Source: Megaleporinus macrocephalus (lineage: Eukaryota > Chordata > Actinopteri > Characiformes > Anostomidae). Taken from it: 64,000 nucleotides of DNA. The notes below the pieces were generated by a model. That model was not told the origin of the DNA, did no database searches, and was given only the letters and a program-made list of their open reading frames with translations. The stretch covers positions 15,986,341 to 16,050,340 of the forward strand of contig CM038726.1 in the NCBI GenBank assembly GCA_021613375.1, written 5' to 3'. Both the position numbers and the translations under genes were made by a program. This document shows positions 12,300 to 24,358 of this stretch, piece by piece (the first letter of the stretch is position 1; each line of letters begins with the position of its first letter).

Positions 12300-12505
12300 C
12301 CAAAAACACTCTTATTCTTATATTCAATGTAAGTTAATGTAAAGAGGTTTTATTCCAAGATTTCGGAGCATTTCTATTGGACCGTTCATCACCGGATGTA
12401 AAGGCCCACTGCCGCTTTCAAATGATTTAGAGAAATGATTGGAAATCAAATCAAAAGTGGAGAAACATGTTTTTCTTTTCTTTGGACAGTGACGATATGT
12501 TATTT
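12300..12505 (-). repeat. Dispersed repeat X, copy 1
   Basis: Shares GGAGCATTTCTATTGGACC, TTCATCA and TTCAATGTAAGTTAATGTAA words with copies at 36.25, 53.0 and 60.4 kb, here in reverse orientation to those at 36 and 60 kb. TTGGACAGTGACGA lies near the right end. No coding capacity; the class is unknown. Confidence 0.6.
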
Positions 12506-13100
12506 TTGAGTATCATATTATGTTGGGATGACATTTAAGCTGAGACGTCGGGGCTCAGTGGACGCATGCAACACTCTCGCTGATGACTGGGTGGCAGAGA
12601 AAGCAGATAGTGGTCAAGGAAGTGCAGCTGCTACTGTTGCAGCCCCTGTAGCATGAGGAGGGATGCCGTGAGCTGTGAGGAGGAGGATCTGCTGTGCTGG
12701 GGAGGAGGACGCAGTGCTCAGTCTCTCTGTTCTAATGCTTCTGGAGAAGAAGGACACAGTGCTGAGGGAGGACTGGCAGCATGCATGGCCAGGAGCCTGT
12801 GTTGTGTATGTTTACTAGGAAGGTGGACACTCTGCAATCCCCTCTGCACAGCAATTGTAAGGGGGGTGTGACCCTGCACGCTCAGGAGCTCTGCTCCGTG
12901 GGGTGCTTATAGAGGGGTAGTGGTGCAGTATTGGCCACTACAGTCAGGTTGAAGTGTGTGTGTGTGGTCATAGATGACCTCACTGCTATTCCAGCTGTGC
13001 AGTAGTGCTGGGCAACGGTCTTGGCTGCTGCTGTGCTCAATAAAAGAGCTTGCGTGCTATGTTTCCTGAGTCGTCCCTTCTGTATTGATGCCATATTATC
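12506..13100. other. GC-richer block, possible LTR remnant
   Basis: More GC-rich than its surroundings. An AATAAA-type signal (CAATAAAAGAGCTTGCGTG) lies near 13036, followed by TTTCCTGAGTCGTCCC, wording that resembles the R/U5 part of a retroviral-type LTR. No paired LTR, primer site or coding region is visible, so this is only a suggestion. The 72-codon ORF at 12653 looks like chance. Confidence 0.25.
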
Positions 13101-13560
13101 CAATCAATCAATCAGTCAACCTTTATTTTCCCTTGGTAAAACATTGAGGGTAACCCTCATTTACAATGCATTCGAGCATTCACAACTTAAAGGGACTGAA
13201 AATACATAAAAATTGGAATCAATTTTTAATCAAGAAAGCTAAAATAAAGAACTTCATGAGTAAAACATAAGAATTAAATGATAAAAATATTAGAAAAACA
13301 GGCAAACAATATAAGAATTTAATTAAGAAATATATAATTAAAAATAAAAAAAATGAAATATAAAACAATGAAAATTAAAAAGATTTTTATAAATTAAATA
13401 AATTAAATACAAATAAATTAAATATAAATTAAAAATTATGAAGAAAGTAAATGATGAAAATAAAACAAAATGTAAAACCAAAATATGATAGATAAAAGGA
13501 CAGAAAAAATTAAAAAGAGTCAATAGAAAAACTCAATTAAAACAAGTACCACAAAACTCA
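13101..13560. repeat. A/T low-complexity tract
   Basis: Starts with (AATC)n, then AACCTTTATTTTCCC and a long run of AAATTAAAT-like words with very few G or C. The start resembles the reversed tail of a fish retroposon. The AT-rich minus ORF (13338-13523) is a compositional artefact. Confidence 0.6.
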
Positions 13561-14631
13561 ATTAAAACAATTAAAACATTATCTCTCACAGTCTGAAGGT
13601 GGTTAGAAACTTAGTTTTAAATGATTTAGTGACACCAGTGAGCTGAATTTTAGAGTTTCTTGCAGTGAATTTCAGCTCACTGGTGCACTGTAGCTAAAAG
13701 CAAATTTTCTCAGCTCAGTAAAAACTCTAGGGACCTGTGATAAAGCGTGTTCCCCCAACCACAAAATGTGGCCAAGAAGACACCCTTTATGGGTAGAGTC
13801 GGGCACCGACTAAAACGGCAGAGAGGCTAAATTAGTCCATCACCTTTTATAGCCAGTCACCTCCAAATACACACAACGTCAAAAAAGCAATAAAGATAAA
13901 GAAAAAAAAGGAATAAACACAAAAACAGAAAGCAATCGGCCTCTCAGAGGTATAAGGCAACGACTATAACATCATAAGTTACATAATTTTTTTTACTAGC
14001 TTACACAGCATTATCTCTCACAGGCAGCTTAGCGAAGAGTCCCCCTTCCTCCATCATTGGGGGGTATAAATACAGGTAGCCCCTCCCCGGCATATACCAC
14101 CATCAATTACAGGTTAAAACCCCACACCCCAATCACTCACACAAAGCCCCAAAACCTCAACATGGCAATGTCACGGCACATGGTCCCATCACAAACAACA
14201 GCTGTCTCTGGAACAGACAGTCAACCTGCACACAATGATCAATACACATATTCTCCTTCAACGACACTCTTCCTCCCCTCCCCGTCTACACAGGTTGGAC
14301 TCACCCACGTAAGTTAAATTCAGGAGCTACCCCACTGGTACTCTTTTGGAACCCTGAAGGTAAGTATCAACAGTGCCAATTTGAAAAAGTTAAGGACCTA
14401 TGCCTGAGTAACTTGGTAATGGGTAGGGGTAACCTACATCATTACAGGACCTGACAGATAATCCAATCAGCAGAGAAATGTAAGATGGCATATGGCCAGA
14501 GAGCGAGTTATAAATTAATATAATCCAGTGTGATTCCCGTTGAGCTGCTAGTGAGGGCCAGCCTACTTTTTGGTACAATCTGCAATGGTGAGTGCTGTAA
14601 AGGTCACCAGTAATGAATCTTCCATGCATCC
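13561..14631. other. Unrecognised intergenic DNA
   Basis: A TATAAATA sequence follows a G-run at about 14060-14075, and a C-rich stretch follows it. This could be the promoter of an old LTR, but no partner was found. ORFs of 79-86 codons show no domain. Confidence 0.35.
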
Positions 14632-14872
14632 ACCCATTATCTTCCGCTTTATCCCGCTAGTCGGGGTCACCAGAGCCAATCCCAGCATCACTGGGCGAAG
14701 GCAGGGTACACCATGGCCAACATACACTCATACCTACAGGCAATTTAGAGTGACCAATCAACCTAACATGCATGTGTTTGGACTGTGGGAGGAAACTGGA
14801 GTACCCGGAGAAAACCCACTCAAACACAAGGAGAACATACACACTCCACACAGAACAACCCAGACTGACATA
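14632..14872 (-). mobile_element. 5'-truncated tRNA-type SINE, minus strand
   Basis: The reverse of the 3' two-thirds of the SINE found at 30.9, 33.0 and 33.7 kb: CCATTATCTTCCGCTTTATC, ATTTAGAGTGACCAATCAAC, GTTTGGACTGTGGGAGG. The tRNA-like head is missing. No target duplication was seen. Confidence 0.75.
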
Positions 14873-15014
14873 TTTTATGTTATACCAAAATATTGTATTT
14901 CATGAATTGTATGTTTGTCCTGTACATATCTTTGCCTCCTTAGTTCATTTGATGAAACTGTATGAACCAATATTGGTTCCAATATTTATTTCTTCACAAT
15001 TCAACTAAATGTGC

Positions 15015-15235
15015 TAAACTCTTAACCGCCTATACCCACCCCCCTTCTCAAACTCTCTTCTCTTTCATTGCCTATCCCTCTCAATCTTCATCCATTCAAT
15101 TACTTTCTCTCCCTCGATCCCATCTCTCCATCCCACCCTCTTACTCTTTCTCCTTTTATCAGCCCGTCTCCCTCCATTTCTCTCCCCCTCCATCTCCCTG
15201 CGTCTCCCCCTCCATCAATCCCCCTCCCATGACAT
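15015..15235. repeat. Polypyrimidine tract
   Basis: About 220 bp of C and T with few A or G, including CTCTCTTCTC, CTCCCTCGATCC and CCCCCTCCATC words. It generates a spurious 93-codon ORF. Confidence 0.75.
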
Positions 15236-16569
15236 GTATTTAAGCAGCTAGGCTAGGTTTGAGGAGGAACAGATTCACTTGGGTATACATTAACCAAGCC
15301 TGTGATTAGCTACCCCAGAGAAATGGTCGAGTCCCCTTATACTGGTCTACCCTTATTAGAGCTTTCTTTGGCCAAGAGTTCTAGCGCACCAACTCCACTT
15401 CATTAAAGTCTTGGCCAGTCAAGAGAGAAAAGTAAAGCCTCCCACCCCGTATGTCCTGTTCAGATGTTTTTGGCCACATTTAGTACATGCTTTTTGGATT
15501 CAAACATGGCCAGACGACTTCAGAACACACAGAGGGCTGATTTGCTTCCAGTTACAGTTATTTCCGTTCTCCAAGAAACTCACCGGGTGCCTGCCCTCAT
15601 GGGCATTATTAGCCCTTGACTTTCGGGGGGATTTATTCCTGCATTTTGTCACTCTCCAGAATGTCTAACCGCAAATCAGCTTCTTCTGGATGTAGTCCAT
15701 CCAACAGCCACTTTATTAATAGACTTCCCTTAATGGGAGCACGCTAAGTGGTCCCACTAGCTACCATTCCCAAAGGCAATTTTGCATATATTGCGACTTT
15801 GGCTAAAAATCTTCACCTTGATCTTAGGCCCTCCAAAAAATTGCCAGGTCTTAGCTGAGAAAACCTGCTAACTTTGCTTCATATTCTCTGGAAAGCTTTT
15901 ATTCTGCTAGTGCTGTGAACCACTACTATTATTTCATCCATGAAGAAGTGTTGACAGTGTTGACAGTGATGTGCAGGACCATAACACCTGGCCTACATAA
16001 CATCACTGACAAAAACAAACAAAAAAGCACACTCTCCACCTTATTCCTGAATGATGGAGGTATAATCCATTTGACCAATCCCACATTTCACACCATTTTC
16101 TCAGCCCTCTGATTGGAACATTCTATTTCATCAAACGAACGAACAGAGTAAACATGTATGGACAAACATTCTGTTATCATAATTAAACCCTAGAAGTCGG
16201 CCCATATTGTTGTACATAGTTTAGTTGAATTACACTTTTCACATTACATTTAAGGTTAAGATACAGGTTTGGCCATATCTGATAATTCAGAAACAAAAAA
16301 TACATTCCGGTTTCTGTCCTACGTCTAGTAGATGATGGTTAACTCATGTATAATTCTGTAAAATGGGGTATTTAGGTGTTTCTTAGTATCAAGTGAGACT
16401 CCATTCTGGAACAGAGCCCTCAATGAACTGAAGAGGTCTCCTTTCTTGATTTGACGCCAATAGAAGAAATAGCTGTAGTTTTGTTTGCTATTCTTTCCCT
16501 CTCTTTCATTACATCCTTACATTTATTTACACATTAAATGGTTTTTGAAAATTGTTCATAACTTTTTTT
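15236..16569. other. Intergenic DNA, nothing recognised
   Basis: Unrecognised. The 85-codon ORF at 15411-15668 has no recognisable domain. Two copies of TGACAGTGTTGACAG-like words near 15948 are a trivial local repeat. Confidence 0.4.
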
Positions 16570-17214
16570 AATGTTTTATTCATATTTCTAACATACATAG
16601 GTATTACATTTCAAGACTATCAACGCAAGTCACGATTTTGATATAGTAACTCAATATCTTGAGAAAATAAGCCACAGGTTGGCTTATATAAGAACCCTGA
16701 TTCTAAAATAGTTGGATGCTGTGTAAAACAGAAGTAGAGAGCAATGATTTCCAAATCTCATAGACCCTTATTTTTATTTATAATGGAACATAGAACAGTG
16801 AGCCGTTTTACCATTTCATTACCATTATTAACTCATTTAGAAATTGATGGCAGCAATGCATCTCAAAAAGCTGGGAAGGGACAACATAAGGCTGGTAAAG
16901 TACGTGGTACCAATAAAAACAGCTGAAGGAGCAATTTGCAAGTCACATGACTGGGTATTATAAAAGAAAGCAGAAGCAAAGATGGGCTGAAGCTTACCAA
17001 TCTGCACCAAACAATTGTGGAACAAGTTCATATCATCATCAAAACATAAAAAGAATCTGTAGAAATCTCTTGGTGCAAGGGACAAAGCTGACAGCTAATA
17101 TTGTATGCTTATGATATTTGGGCAAAATTGAAAACTGTTCCGTGTTCAGAGGAATCAAAATGTTTTATTCTTTTTGGAAACCACAGACACCGTGTCCTGC
17201 AGACTCAAGAAGAG
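16570..17214 (+). mobile_element. Tc1-like element, family 1, copy 1 (decayed)
   Basis: Shares its 5' part (TTCTAACATACAT, GGCTTATATAAGAA) with the copy at 19.27 kb. It retains family phrases ATTTCCAAATCTCATAGACC, ATTGATGGCAGCAA, CTCAAAAAGCTGGGA and ATTCTTTTTGGAAACCA. The transposase is broken throughout and the 3' end is replaced by a GA tract. Membership is from remembered consensus wording of a common fish Tc1-like element. Confidence 0.7.
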
Positions 17215-17229
17215 AGAGAGAGAGAGAGT
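17215..17229. repeat. (GA)n microsatellite
   Basis: A short GA run at the truncated end of the preceding Tc1-like copy. Confidence 0.8.
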
Positions 17230-17621
17230 GTCCCACCATTGTAAATACATTTCATTTGTTCTTCATTTGTCATGTATTTATTGTGTGATATGTAGACACT
17301 CAGAACGATAAGACCTGTGTGGCTAAATTCATCTTATATTTTTAACCAAAAGTTCAAATTCTAGTCAAACACTCTGAATAGATGTGTAACTGTAGTATTT
17401 TAAATACGGCACGCGTTAGGTGAGGTGGTGTTATGTTGATGGGGTTTACAACAGGGGTCCTAAGATTTATTACTCCATCCCTGCCTGATGGTCATGACAA
17501 ATGAGTTTATTAATGGAGCAGAGTGGAAAGAATGGAAGGCAGTGTAAGTAAATTTGATGGGATAGATTCATGTCTGCTCTGTGAAGCACCTACACACAAC
17601 TGTCTACAGTTATTAACCAGC
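17230..17621. other. Intergenic DNA, nothing certain
   Basis: A stretch at about 17440-17560 (GATTTATTACTCC, TGACAAATGAGTTTATTAATGG) is moderately complex and could be conserved noncoding DNA, but this was not testable. Confidence 0.3.
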
Positions 17622-17872
17622 TGTGTTCTCTCTCGCTCTCTCTCTATCTCTCTGTGTCTGTAAATCTGTCTCTTGTTCCATCTGTGTCTTGCTCTCTCTC
17701 TCTGTCTATCTTTTTTCTCTCTCTCTTATTAGCTCACATTCATTATCTCTGTTGCATTCTCTCTTCCCCCCTTCTCTGGCTGTGTCTCTCTCATTGGTTT
17801 TATCTCTCTGTGTCTCTCTCTCTCTCTCTCTCTGTTTTTCTGCCCCCTCTCATTCTCTCATGCTTTCTCATT
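17622..17872. repeat. (CT)n-rich microsatellite block
   Basis: About 250 bp of imperfect CT/TCTG repeats. The two overlapping 86-87-codon ORFs here are serine/leucine low-complexity artefacts. Confidence 0.9.
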
Positions 17873-18065
17873 CATTCCTGTCGTGACTGTCATGTAAAAA
17901 ACGGCAAAACATAATAACAATGGAAGAAACAAACATCACCACAAAACAACAGTGATAACAACATCATCAACAATAAGAACAATAATAATTAACACCACAA
18001 TTATAGGCAGGGTAATTATAATAATGGCAATTAGTCATTTAATTCCTCTCTGTCTTTTTCTTTCT

Positions 18066-18083
18066 CTCTTATGTTCTTACACA

Positions 18084-18121
<38 letters not shown>
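18066..18121. repeat. (CT)n microsatellite
   Basis: A nearly pure CT run. A short GT run follows at 18237-18251. Confidence 0.9.
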
Positions 18122-18251
18122 GTTAACTGATATGAATGTAGATTGTTGTGAGTTGTGACGGTAGTGCTGGCAAACATTATAAGTTGTGTCAATAATTTCC
18201 TGTCCCTTACCTGGCCAATTACCTTGGCAGGTGGGGGGTGTGTGTGTGTGT

Positions 18252-18949
18252 TGGAGGAACTGGCCAAGTTGAAATGTCCCTCTCCTCTGTAACTAGGCAT
18301 TGGTGAGGGTAGAAAGATGAAGCGAGGTAAAATAGAAGAATAATTACACAAGTTGATCAACAAGTGTATCCATAGACCAGCACAGCAGAGTGCAGTGATC
18401 TGTATCTGCGACTGTGTAGGAAAAACATCATCACGACTAAAACTTCATTACTACAGGACCAAAAGCTCAAACAAGCAACTTGTTGGAAGGAGAAGAAAAA
18501 AATCTTAACATCCAATATCAGCTAAAGTAACAAGCCTTCTGTGTAGAACATTATATAGAAGAGCAGTGAGGAAGACAGTAGAAGGAATTCATAAGAAACC
18601 ACTACGCATTGTGGGGCGTCAACCTGTAAGTAGTGTACATCGGTTGTCCACTAGTTTTAGGGTGCATTGTGGGTATTGATATATAACGATAGATGGAATC
18701 TAACTGAGAATTTGGACAACACTACAAAATAGCCAATGCCCTGAATAGAACACTAATCGGTAACTAGGGTGCGGTTTCAGACACACCCTTTATGACTATG
18801 CATTTTGATACAAGTGGGTTGAGTGTGATTCTGCTCATGCCTTTAGTGATCACGTCATACTTTCTCAAACAAAATAAAGCACAACATAAAGAATTCCTAT
18901 TGGCCAATTAAGACTAATAACAAATAACAAAAGACAATCAGCACCTTAC
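18252..18949. other. Intergenic DNA with possible MITE debris
   Basis: GCATTGTGGGTATTG and CGGTTTCAGACACACCCTTT (about 18665-18790) resemble the interior of fish MITEs. Ends were not found. Confidence 0.3.
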
Positions 18950-18952
18950 TGA

Positions 18953-18985
18953 AAAGAGAGAGAGAGAGAGAAAGAGAGAGTGAAA
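18953..18985. repeat. (GA)n microsatellite
   Basis: GAGAGAGAGA with AAAG interruption. Confidence 0.85.
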
Positions 18986-19267
18986 GATTGCAGAAAGGTG
19001 TGAATTGTTTTCAGAGCACTGATTTCTCATCCCTCTCATTTCACCCCTCATTGCTTACAACACCGAATCCCAACATTTCAGACACAGAGAGCCAACAGTG
19101 TCCTTCATCTGATAACACACAGCAAACTACTGTATCTGTCATGACTTACGTTCGAGACATTCACTTAGTATCTCAAAACTGACTTGAAATGTTGACGCAG
19201 TATCTTAAAATAAACTGTCTATAACCCTTAAATTATCTTAAATTTACTTATTTTCTCAATAATACTG

Positions 19268-20118
19268 ACATATTTCTAACATACACAGCTATTACATTCC
19301 AACTGTAACTACACAAGTCACTATTTTGACACAGAAATTCAATATCTTAAGAAAATTAGCCATTAGTTTGCTTATATAAGAATATAGAACCCCTATAGAT
19401 ACTATTTTAGGGAATAGGGTGGGCTTTGATATTATTAGTAATGATATTATTAATATTAGTAAATGTGTCACCCCCAATGTTAAACCCGCTCCACGCCCTT
19501 CTGGTACTGAATTAAAAATAAGGAAAGATTCTGTGTTGGAAATCACTGCATGGGCTCTGTCAATACAGTTGGCCATGCCATCCACAAATGCAACTTTAAA
19601 TTGTATCATGCAAAGAAAAACCCAGGGGACCCTAACCCTAAATTTGAAATTCTTCCCAGAAACCATGGGCCCCTTTGTCCTGCGGGCTCAAGAAGAGGAA
19701 CCATCCAGTTTGTTATCAGCACACAGTTCAAAAGCCTGCATCTCACAGACAGACTCTATCAATGCTAAACAGAATACAGAGGTTTTAGAACAACATATGT
19801 TCCAATCCAGACACCATATGCCATACAGACAGCGTCTCTTTCAAGAAAGGTCTTGTATATTTCAGCAGGACAATTAACTGCATACTGCATCCATCACAGC
19901 AGCCAAGAGCTGAGCTGACATTTTACCCAAAGGAAAACATGCTACACAACGATAGACGTGGCCCTGCCCCAACTTTTCTGAGATGCATGGCTGCAATTAA
20001 GTTCTAAACAATGTCTGAGATTTGCAAATCATTGAATTCTGTTTTTCTTTACATGTTTTTTAAATGTATATGTTTTCATTTACCCAATGTCCCAACTCTT
20101 GTGGAATTGGGGTTGTAA
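19268..20118 (+). mobile_element. Tc1-like element, family 1, copy 2
   Basis: The longest copy of this family here. It ends with CCCAACTCTTGTGGAATTG and GGGGTTGTA, the family's characteristic right end. The interior holds a broken transposase and a deleted central part. It shares the phrase TAGGGAATAGGGTGGGC with copy 3, so the two belong to one internally deleted subfamily. Confidence 0.8.
19419..19877 (+). pseudogene. Tc1-like transposase fragment (family 1)
   Basis: A 152-codon stretch with scattered Tc1 DDE-transposase signatures. NTEVLEQHMFQSRHHMPYRQ and RLFQERSCIFQQDN correspond to the region around the second catalytic aspartate, here the D of QQDN followed at once by a stop. The upstream part (QLAMPSTNATLNCIMQRKT) matches the DNA-binding/DDE linker but a large central segment is missing. 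The glutamate/aspartate end of the triad is not present. Non-functional. Confidence 0.75.
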
Positions 20119-20142
20119 TATAATAAGAAAAATATAATATAA

Positions 20143-20716
20143 CAAGGGCGTAGATTTGCTCTTGACCTAGGTGGGGAGCTATGTATCCACGAATCCCACC
20201 CAGCTCACCCCACACCGTTTTTTTTGTTGTTTCATCTTCATGTTCAGTGATAAAACAATAAAAGACTGATATACTACATATGCTATTCTACATGAATTAT
20301 ATAATGTTGAATTGCCAACAGTTGGCAGTTTGTTGTGCAGTTAATTTTTTAAAGCTGCTGTATGCTGTACGCCAAAGCCTAGCATCGTCATTAACGTTAT
20401 GATAGACTTTTCTTTGAAAATCAGCTCCACCTTCTTCTTTTTTGCTGCCATCCTCACTCACTTTTGACACCCATGTGTCACCCATGTTGCACCTGAGTCT
20501 TGCACAGGGAGTCTCCCATATGACTTGAAAGTTTCCTTCCAGTTTTGGTGCTGCTAGCAACCAAACGTAGCTACAGAGTCTCACGTGAGAGCAGGGAAAG
20601 ACACAGCCAATCACACTGGCCATATGTGCTACGGGGAGGTAGGACTTGAGCAGAGAACGTGATTTAACCCTTTGTGCACCTCTAGGTTAATGAGACGTTG
20701 ACAGGTCTGTTTTTTT

Positions 20717-20747
<31 letters not shown>

Positions 20748-20838
20748 GGGTCAAATTAATGGTGGGGATAATTCAATAATCGCTGGATATTGGTGGGGAC
20801 AAGTCACATCCGTCCATGCTAATATTATAGAAGAATAT
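20143..20838 (-). mobile_element. hAT-type MITE, family H, copy 1, with T17-G24 tract
   Basis: The left end CAAGGGCGTAGATTTGCTC matches the ends of two other copies (46753-47137 and 57617-58050). The interior (TTGCACCTGAGTCTTGCACA, ACCCTTTGTGCACC) aligns with both in reverse orientation. The right end is degraded; the flanking TAATATAA-like words are AT-rich and only suggest a duplication. It contains a T-run at 20710-20726 directly followed by 24 G (20727-20750), where other copies have a short A/T run. The 108-codon minus ORF (20297-20623) may be transposase debris. Confidence 0.7.
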
Positions 20839-21729
20839 AATATATAAATTAAACTTGACATCTTGCTGCTATAAAGCTGCTATTTCTGTCCTCTACCTGG
20901 AAGAAGTGGACTTCCAGGCCCTCAACGCCATTCATTCGTCAGAGAGGTCATGGAACAGACAGAACTAGCTTGCTAGATTAGTTAAATCCTAATTGTCCAT
21001 TGCAAAATGACGACATCCTGAGAGGCTGATTTATAGTCATGCGTCTCCCAGTGCTGGCTATTAGCTGTGGTCAAAAATATCTAACACTGCTAAATTCACT
21101 GTTGTTAGAGTTTCCACAGTTAAAACAGTCTTGAGGGTCATGAAGTTATCAACCCGGCCACTGTCACACTAATTATTCCACAGCTGCAGAATTCTTTCCC
21201 ATTTTTCGTCAGTGGTGCTGCAGTGAAAACCTCCCCGAGGAGCTTAACAAACGGTTGCCATAGATATAAAACAGTGAGCCGAAGCCATCTTCAGTTTGCT
21301 TGAAGGAGTTTTGACTTGGAACGTGATGCTGAAGGTGTGAGTGATTTGTACGTGTGTGAGAAGAGAATAAGTGCTAACCTTGAAGCTCCCTCACTCATTC
21401 TTCCGAGAGCTGTACCAGTGCACATAAAAGCCTCGTAGCCTCACGATCTGCACTTTTCACCTCACACACTCGTCTCCTTCTACTTGCAATTTTCCTCGTT
21501 TCCTTCCACAAACTGAAAACCGAAAGTAATAGGGTTGGAATTAAGAGAGCCAAAGAATAACCCACTGTGTGTGACTCATGATATCAGAAAGCTGTTAATG
21601 AACTGTGTGTGAACTGTCTCACATGCTCCCCAAAATAGCCCTAAGCACAGCGAAGACGTTCAGATCTTTGCCGATATCTGGACCACTCCGTTGAGTGCAA
21701 TATTTTGTTACATATTGCACTCAATAATG
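20839..21729. other. Intergenic DNA, nothing recognised
   Basis: No ORF or repeat recognised. About 21240-21500 is moderately GC-rich and complex. Confidence 0.4.
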
Positions 21730-22030
21730 GCTCAGCGGAAGAGTTACGGGTTGTCGCTCAAGAGATTTGCAGTCCAATCCCCGGGTGGGAAAACCAGTCA
21801 CAGTGCACGATAATCACCAACTCACATTAAAGGTTAGGGATCTGGTCTTGTTACCAGAAGGTTGCTGGTTCAGGACTCAACTGAAGTGCCCTTGAGCAAG
21901 GCACTTAAGCTCCAACTGCTCCCTGAGCACTGTGAATATGGTTGCCCACTGCTTTGGGCATGTGTGCTCACTGTTCACTACTAGTGTGTGTATGTATATG
22001 TGGGTGTTTCACTGCACGGATAGTTTCTGC
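21730..22030 (+). mobile_element. tRNA-derived SINE (GGGATCTGG / CTTGAGCAAGG type)
   Basis: Contains GTTAGGGATCTGG, CCAGAAGGTTGCTGGTTCAG (B-box-like), GTGCCCTTGAGCAAGGCACT, GCTCCCTGAGCACTGTG and GGTGTTTCACTGCACGGAT. The same body, in diverged form, follows the tRNA-Glu-like sequence at 47.5 kb. Ends are not clear. A further tRNA-like stretch (GGCTCAGCGGAAGAG) precedes it. Confidence 0.7.
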
Positions 22031-22189
22031 TTTAACTGGATTTATATAATAATAATCAGAAGTACAGATAATGTTGTATTTTATTTATTTATTTGCAATT
22101 ACTGTAATTCCACAAATGTTATTTTACGTCACTATACATAGTGATTTACCACCTTATCTGAAGTGGATTCAGATTATAGGTAATATTTT

Positions 22190-22672
22190 AGGGGATTGGG
22201 TGGGCTTTGATCCATATTAGCAAATGTCAAACCCGCTCCATTCCCTTGCGATTCTTCATCAAAAACAAGGAAAGATTCTGTATACAGTTGGCCATGCCAT
22301 ATTCAAATGCAACTTTAAGCTGTATCATGCAAAGAAAAACCCATATGTCAACACAATCCAGAAACGCCTCCGTCTTCTCTGGGCCAAAGCTCATTTTAAA
22401 TAGACGGAGTCAAAAATGGAAAACTGTTCTGTGGTCAGAGGAATCTACATTTTAAATTCTTTTTGGAAACCATGGGCGCTGTGTCCTGCGGACTCAAGAA
22501 GAGGGACCATCCAGTTTGTTATCCGTACACAGTTCAAAAGCCTACATCTCACAGACAGACTCTATCAATGCTAAACACAATACAGAGGTTTTAGAACAAC
22601 ATATGTTCCAATCCAGACACCATATACCATACAGGCAGCATCTCTTTCAAGAAAGGTCTTATATAATGTAAT
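22190..22672 (+). mobile_element. Tc1-like element, family 1, copy 3
   Basis: Starts with TAGGGGATTGGGTGGGCTTT, shared with copy 2, and continues with the same deletion pattern. The coding debris includes KTVLWSEESTF, equivalent to the WSDES motif of Tc1 transposases with the aspartate replaced by glutamate. It is truncated at CTTTCAAGAAAGGTCTTATA, so the right end is missing. Confidence 0.75.
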
Positions 22673-24358
22673 GATTGACTTTCTTTTTTCACTCTTTCAT
22701 ACATACATAATCCTTAGAGCTATTACTGTAATTGTTCTGCACTGTTTAAAGCTGCACTACGTAAGATATGTGAATTTAGAGACCTCTCTGGCGGGAATAT
22801 GTAATTGCATGCAAGGACATTTTGTAAGGTCAGCTTCAGACCCCTCTCCTGAGCAGGTGAATCTGATGATTTTATGCATGCTAAATAAAAAATAGATTGA
22901 AAGTGAATTCAAAAAGTAAAAATGTGGACAAAGACTCAGTTATTTACTATTGATGTCATAGCCTTATCAGTATAATATGGATTTTACATTTGAAACCTAA
23001 AGACCAACCTGTATAATGTATATTTGTACAATGTTTATTCTTTAAGAAACGTGACATGGTCTAAAATTACTATATTGGATGACTTACATTTAAATTACTA
23101 TATTGGATGACTTGGCACGATTACAGGACAACTTACAGCACTGCATGAACACAATGTTCATACAACTTTCTATGTAATGCATTGCAACTTTAAATAGACT
23201 GCTGTTTACAGACAGAGACCATTTATTTCATTTATTTGATATGCCGTCAACATAGAAATTTGTCAAAATTTCAGAATTGCTTTATTTCACCATGTATGTT
23301 ACACGTTTTTTAATAAATAAATACACAGAATTAAAGAACAGACTAGAAATAATAGTAATAATAATAATAAACAGTACTGAAAAGGAACTAACAAGGTGTG
23401 AATATCTGTCATATATATATATATATATATATATGGGGGTCTGAGTAGACATATTCAGTATAATTTCTGTACTTTCTTTACTTTTGTTCCTACTGCACTT
23501 TAAATCATCTATTCTACCAAACGCAAAATCAACTACTTACATCTATGACTGCCTTACAAAAGCTGTTCATTGACCACCATCATCTTTAACCTATTCACAT
23601 AAGCAACTACCCAAACTCACCGTAGCTGCCTGGAAATTCCTTTCTGGTGCATCTTAAACAGATAATGAAGATAGAAGTTAAAATATTATTTAAAGGTATA
23701 GAGAAAATAGTATGACAGTGCAAGACTACTAAAACTATCCCCATTAGATAAACAGTGCATTCTGCATTTCATCTTTGAAAGAGAGAAGAAAATGAAGCTC
23801 AACTCTTGCTTCAGATCTGAAAAAAAAAATTGTGAACAGGTGTTTCTGTCCATCCTTTCACTGTGCGTAGAAACAAAGTTTAATAAACTGACTGAGTCTA
23901 CATTTGTAATTGGGGTTACCTGGATTGTGAAAATCAGAAACATCCCTGTAGGTTAACTTGAACAACTGAAAGCGAAGAATGGGAGTGGAAATAAATGCAG
24001 AGCGAGGACGCATTAACACAATGTAGCAATTAATGTCAACATCTTCAGAGTTCGTAAGTATATCCACTCCACTGGATCATTTTTGAGGTGCTTCAGCACC
24101 TCAATGTGAACTATTCTGAACATCTGCTCACACTAAATCACCCTTGCCGTTTTGTACTCATGAGCAGAAGCCTTCAGTAAATCACTGTAATTTGCTCTAG
24201 TGCTCCCAACGGACGGCATTTGCATAAAGAACATTTAAAGTCTTCAAATTATATTAGAATATTTTTTTCCAAGTACCAATTCATTTGAATTCCATCCTGA
24301 TTGATTTTTGCCTCGTTGTCCCAATTCAATCATGGTCGCTTCCCAGTGTCCTGAGATA
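22673..24358. other. Intergenic DNA, AT-rich
   Basis: Holds an (AT)n run at 23410-23434 and a 22-bp local duplication near 23080-23115 (CTATATTGGATGACTT twice). About 24110-24240 has complex sequence with an ATTTGCAT octamer (24218-24225). No gene recognised. Confidence 0.45.
23410..23434. repeat. (AT)n microsatellite
   Basis: About 12 uninterrupted AT units. Confidence 0.9.

Noticed and set aside
14057..14317. TATA-containing promoter with an 86-codon ORF downstream.
   Set aside because: A single TATAAATA in this composition is expected by chance, and the ORF has no domain.
17623..17914. Overlapping Ser/Leu-rich ORFs like a signal or membrane peptide.
   Set aside because: They are translations of a (CT)n microsatellite.
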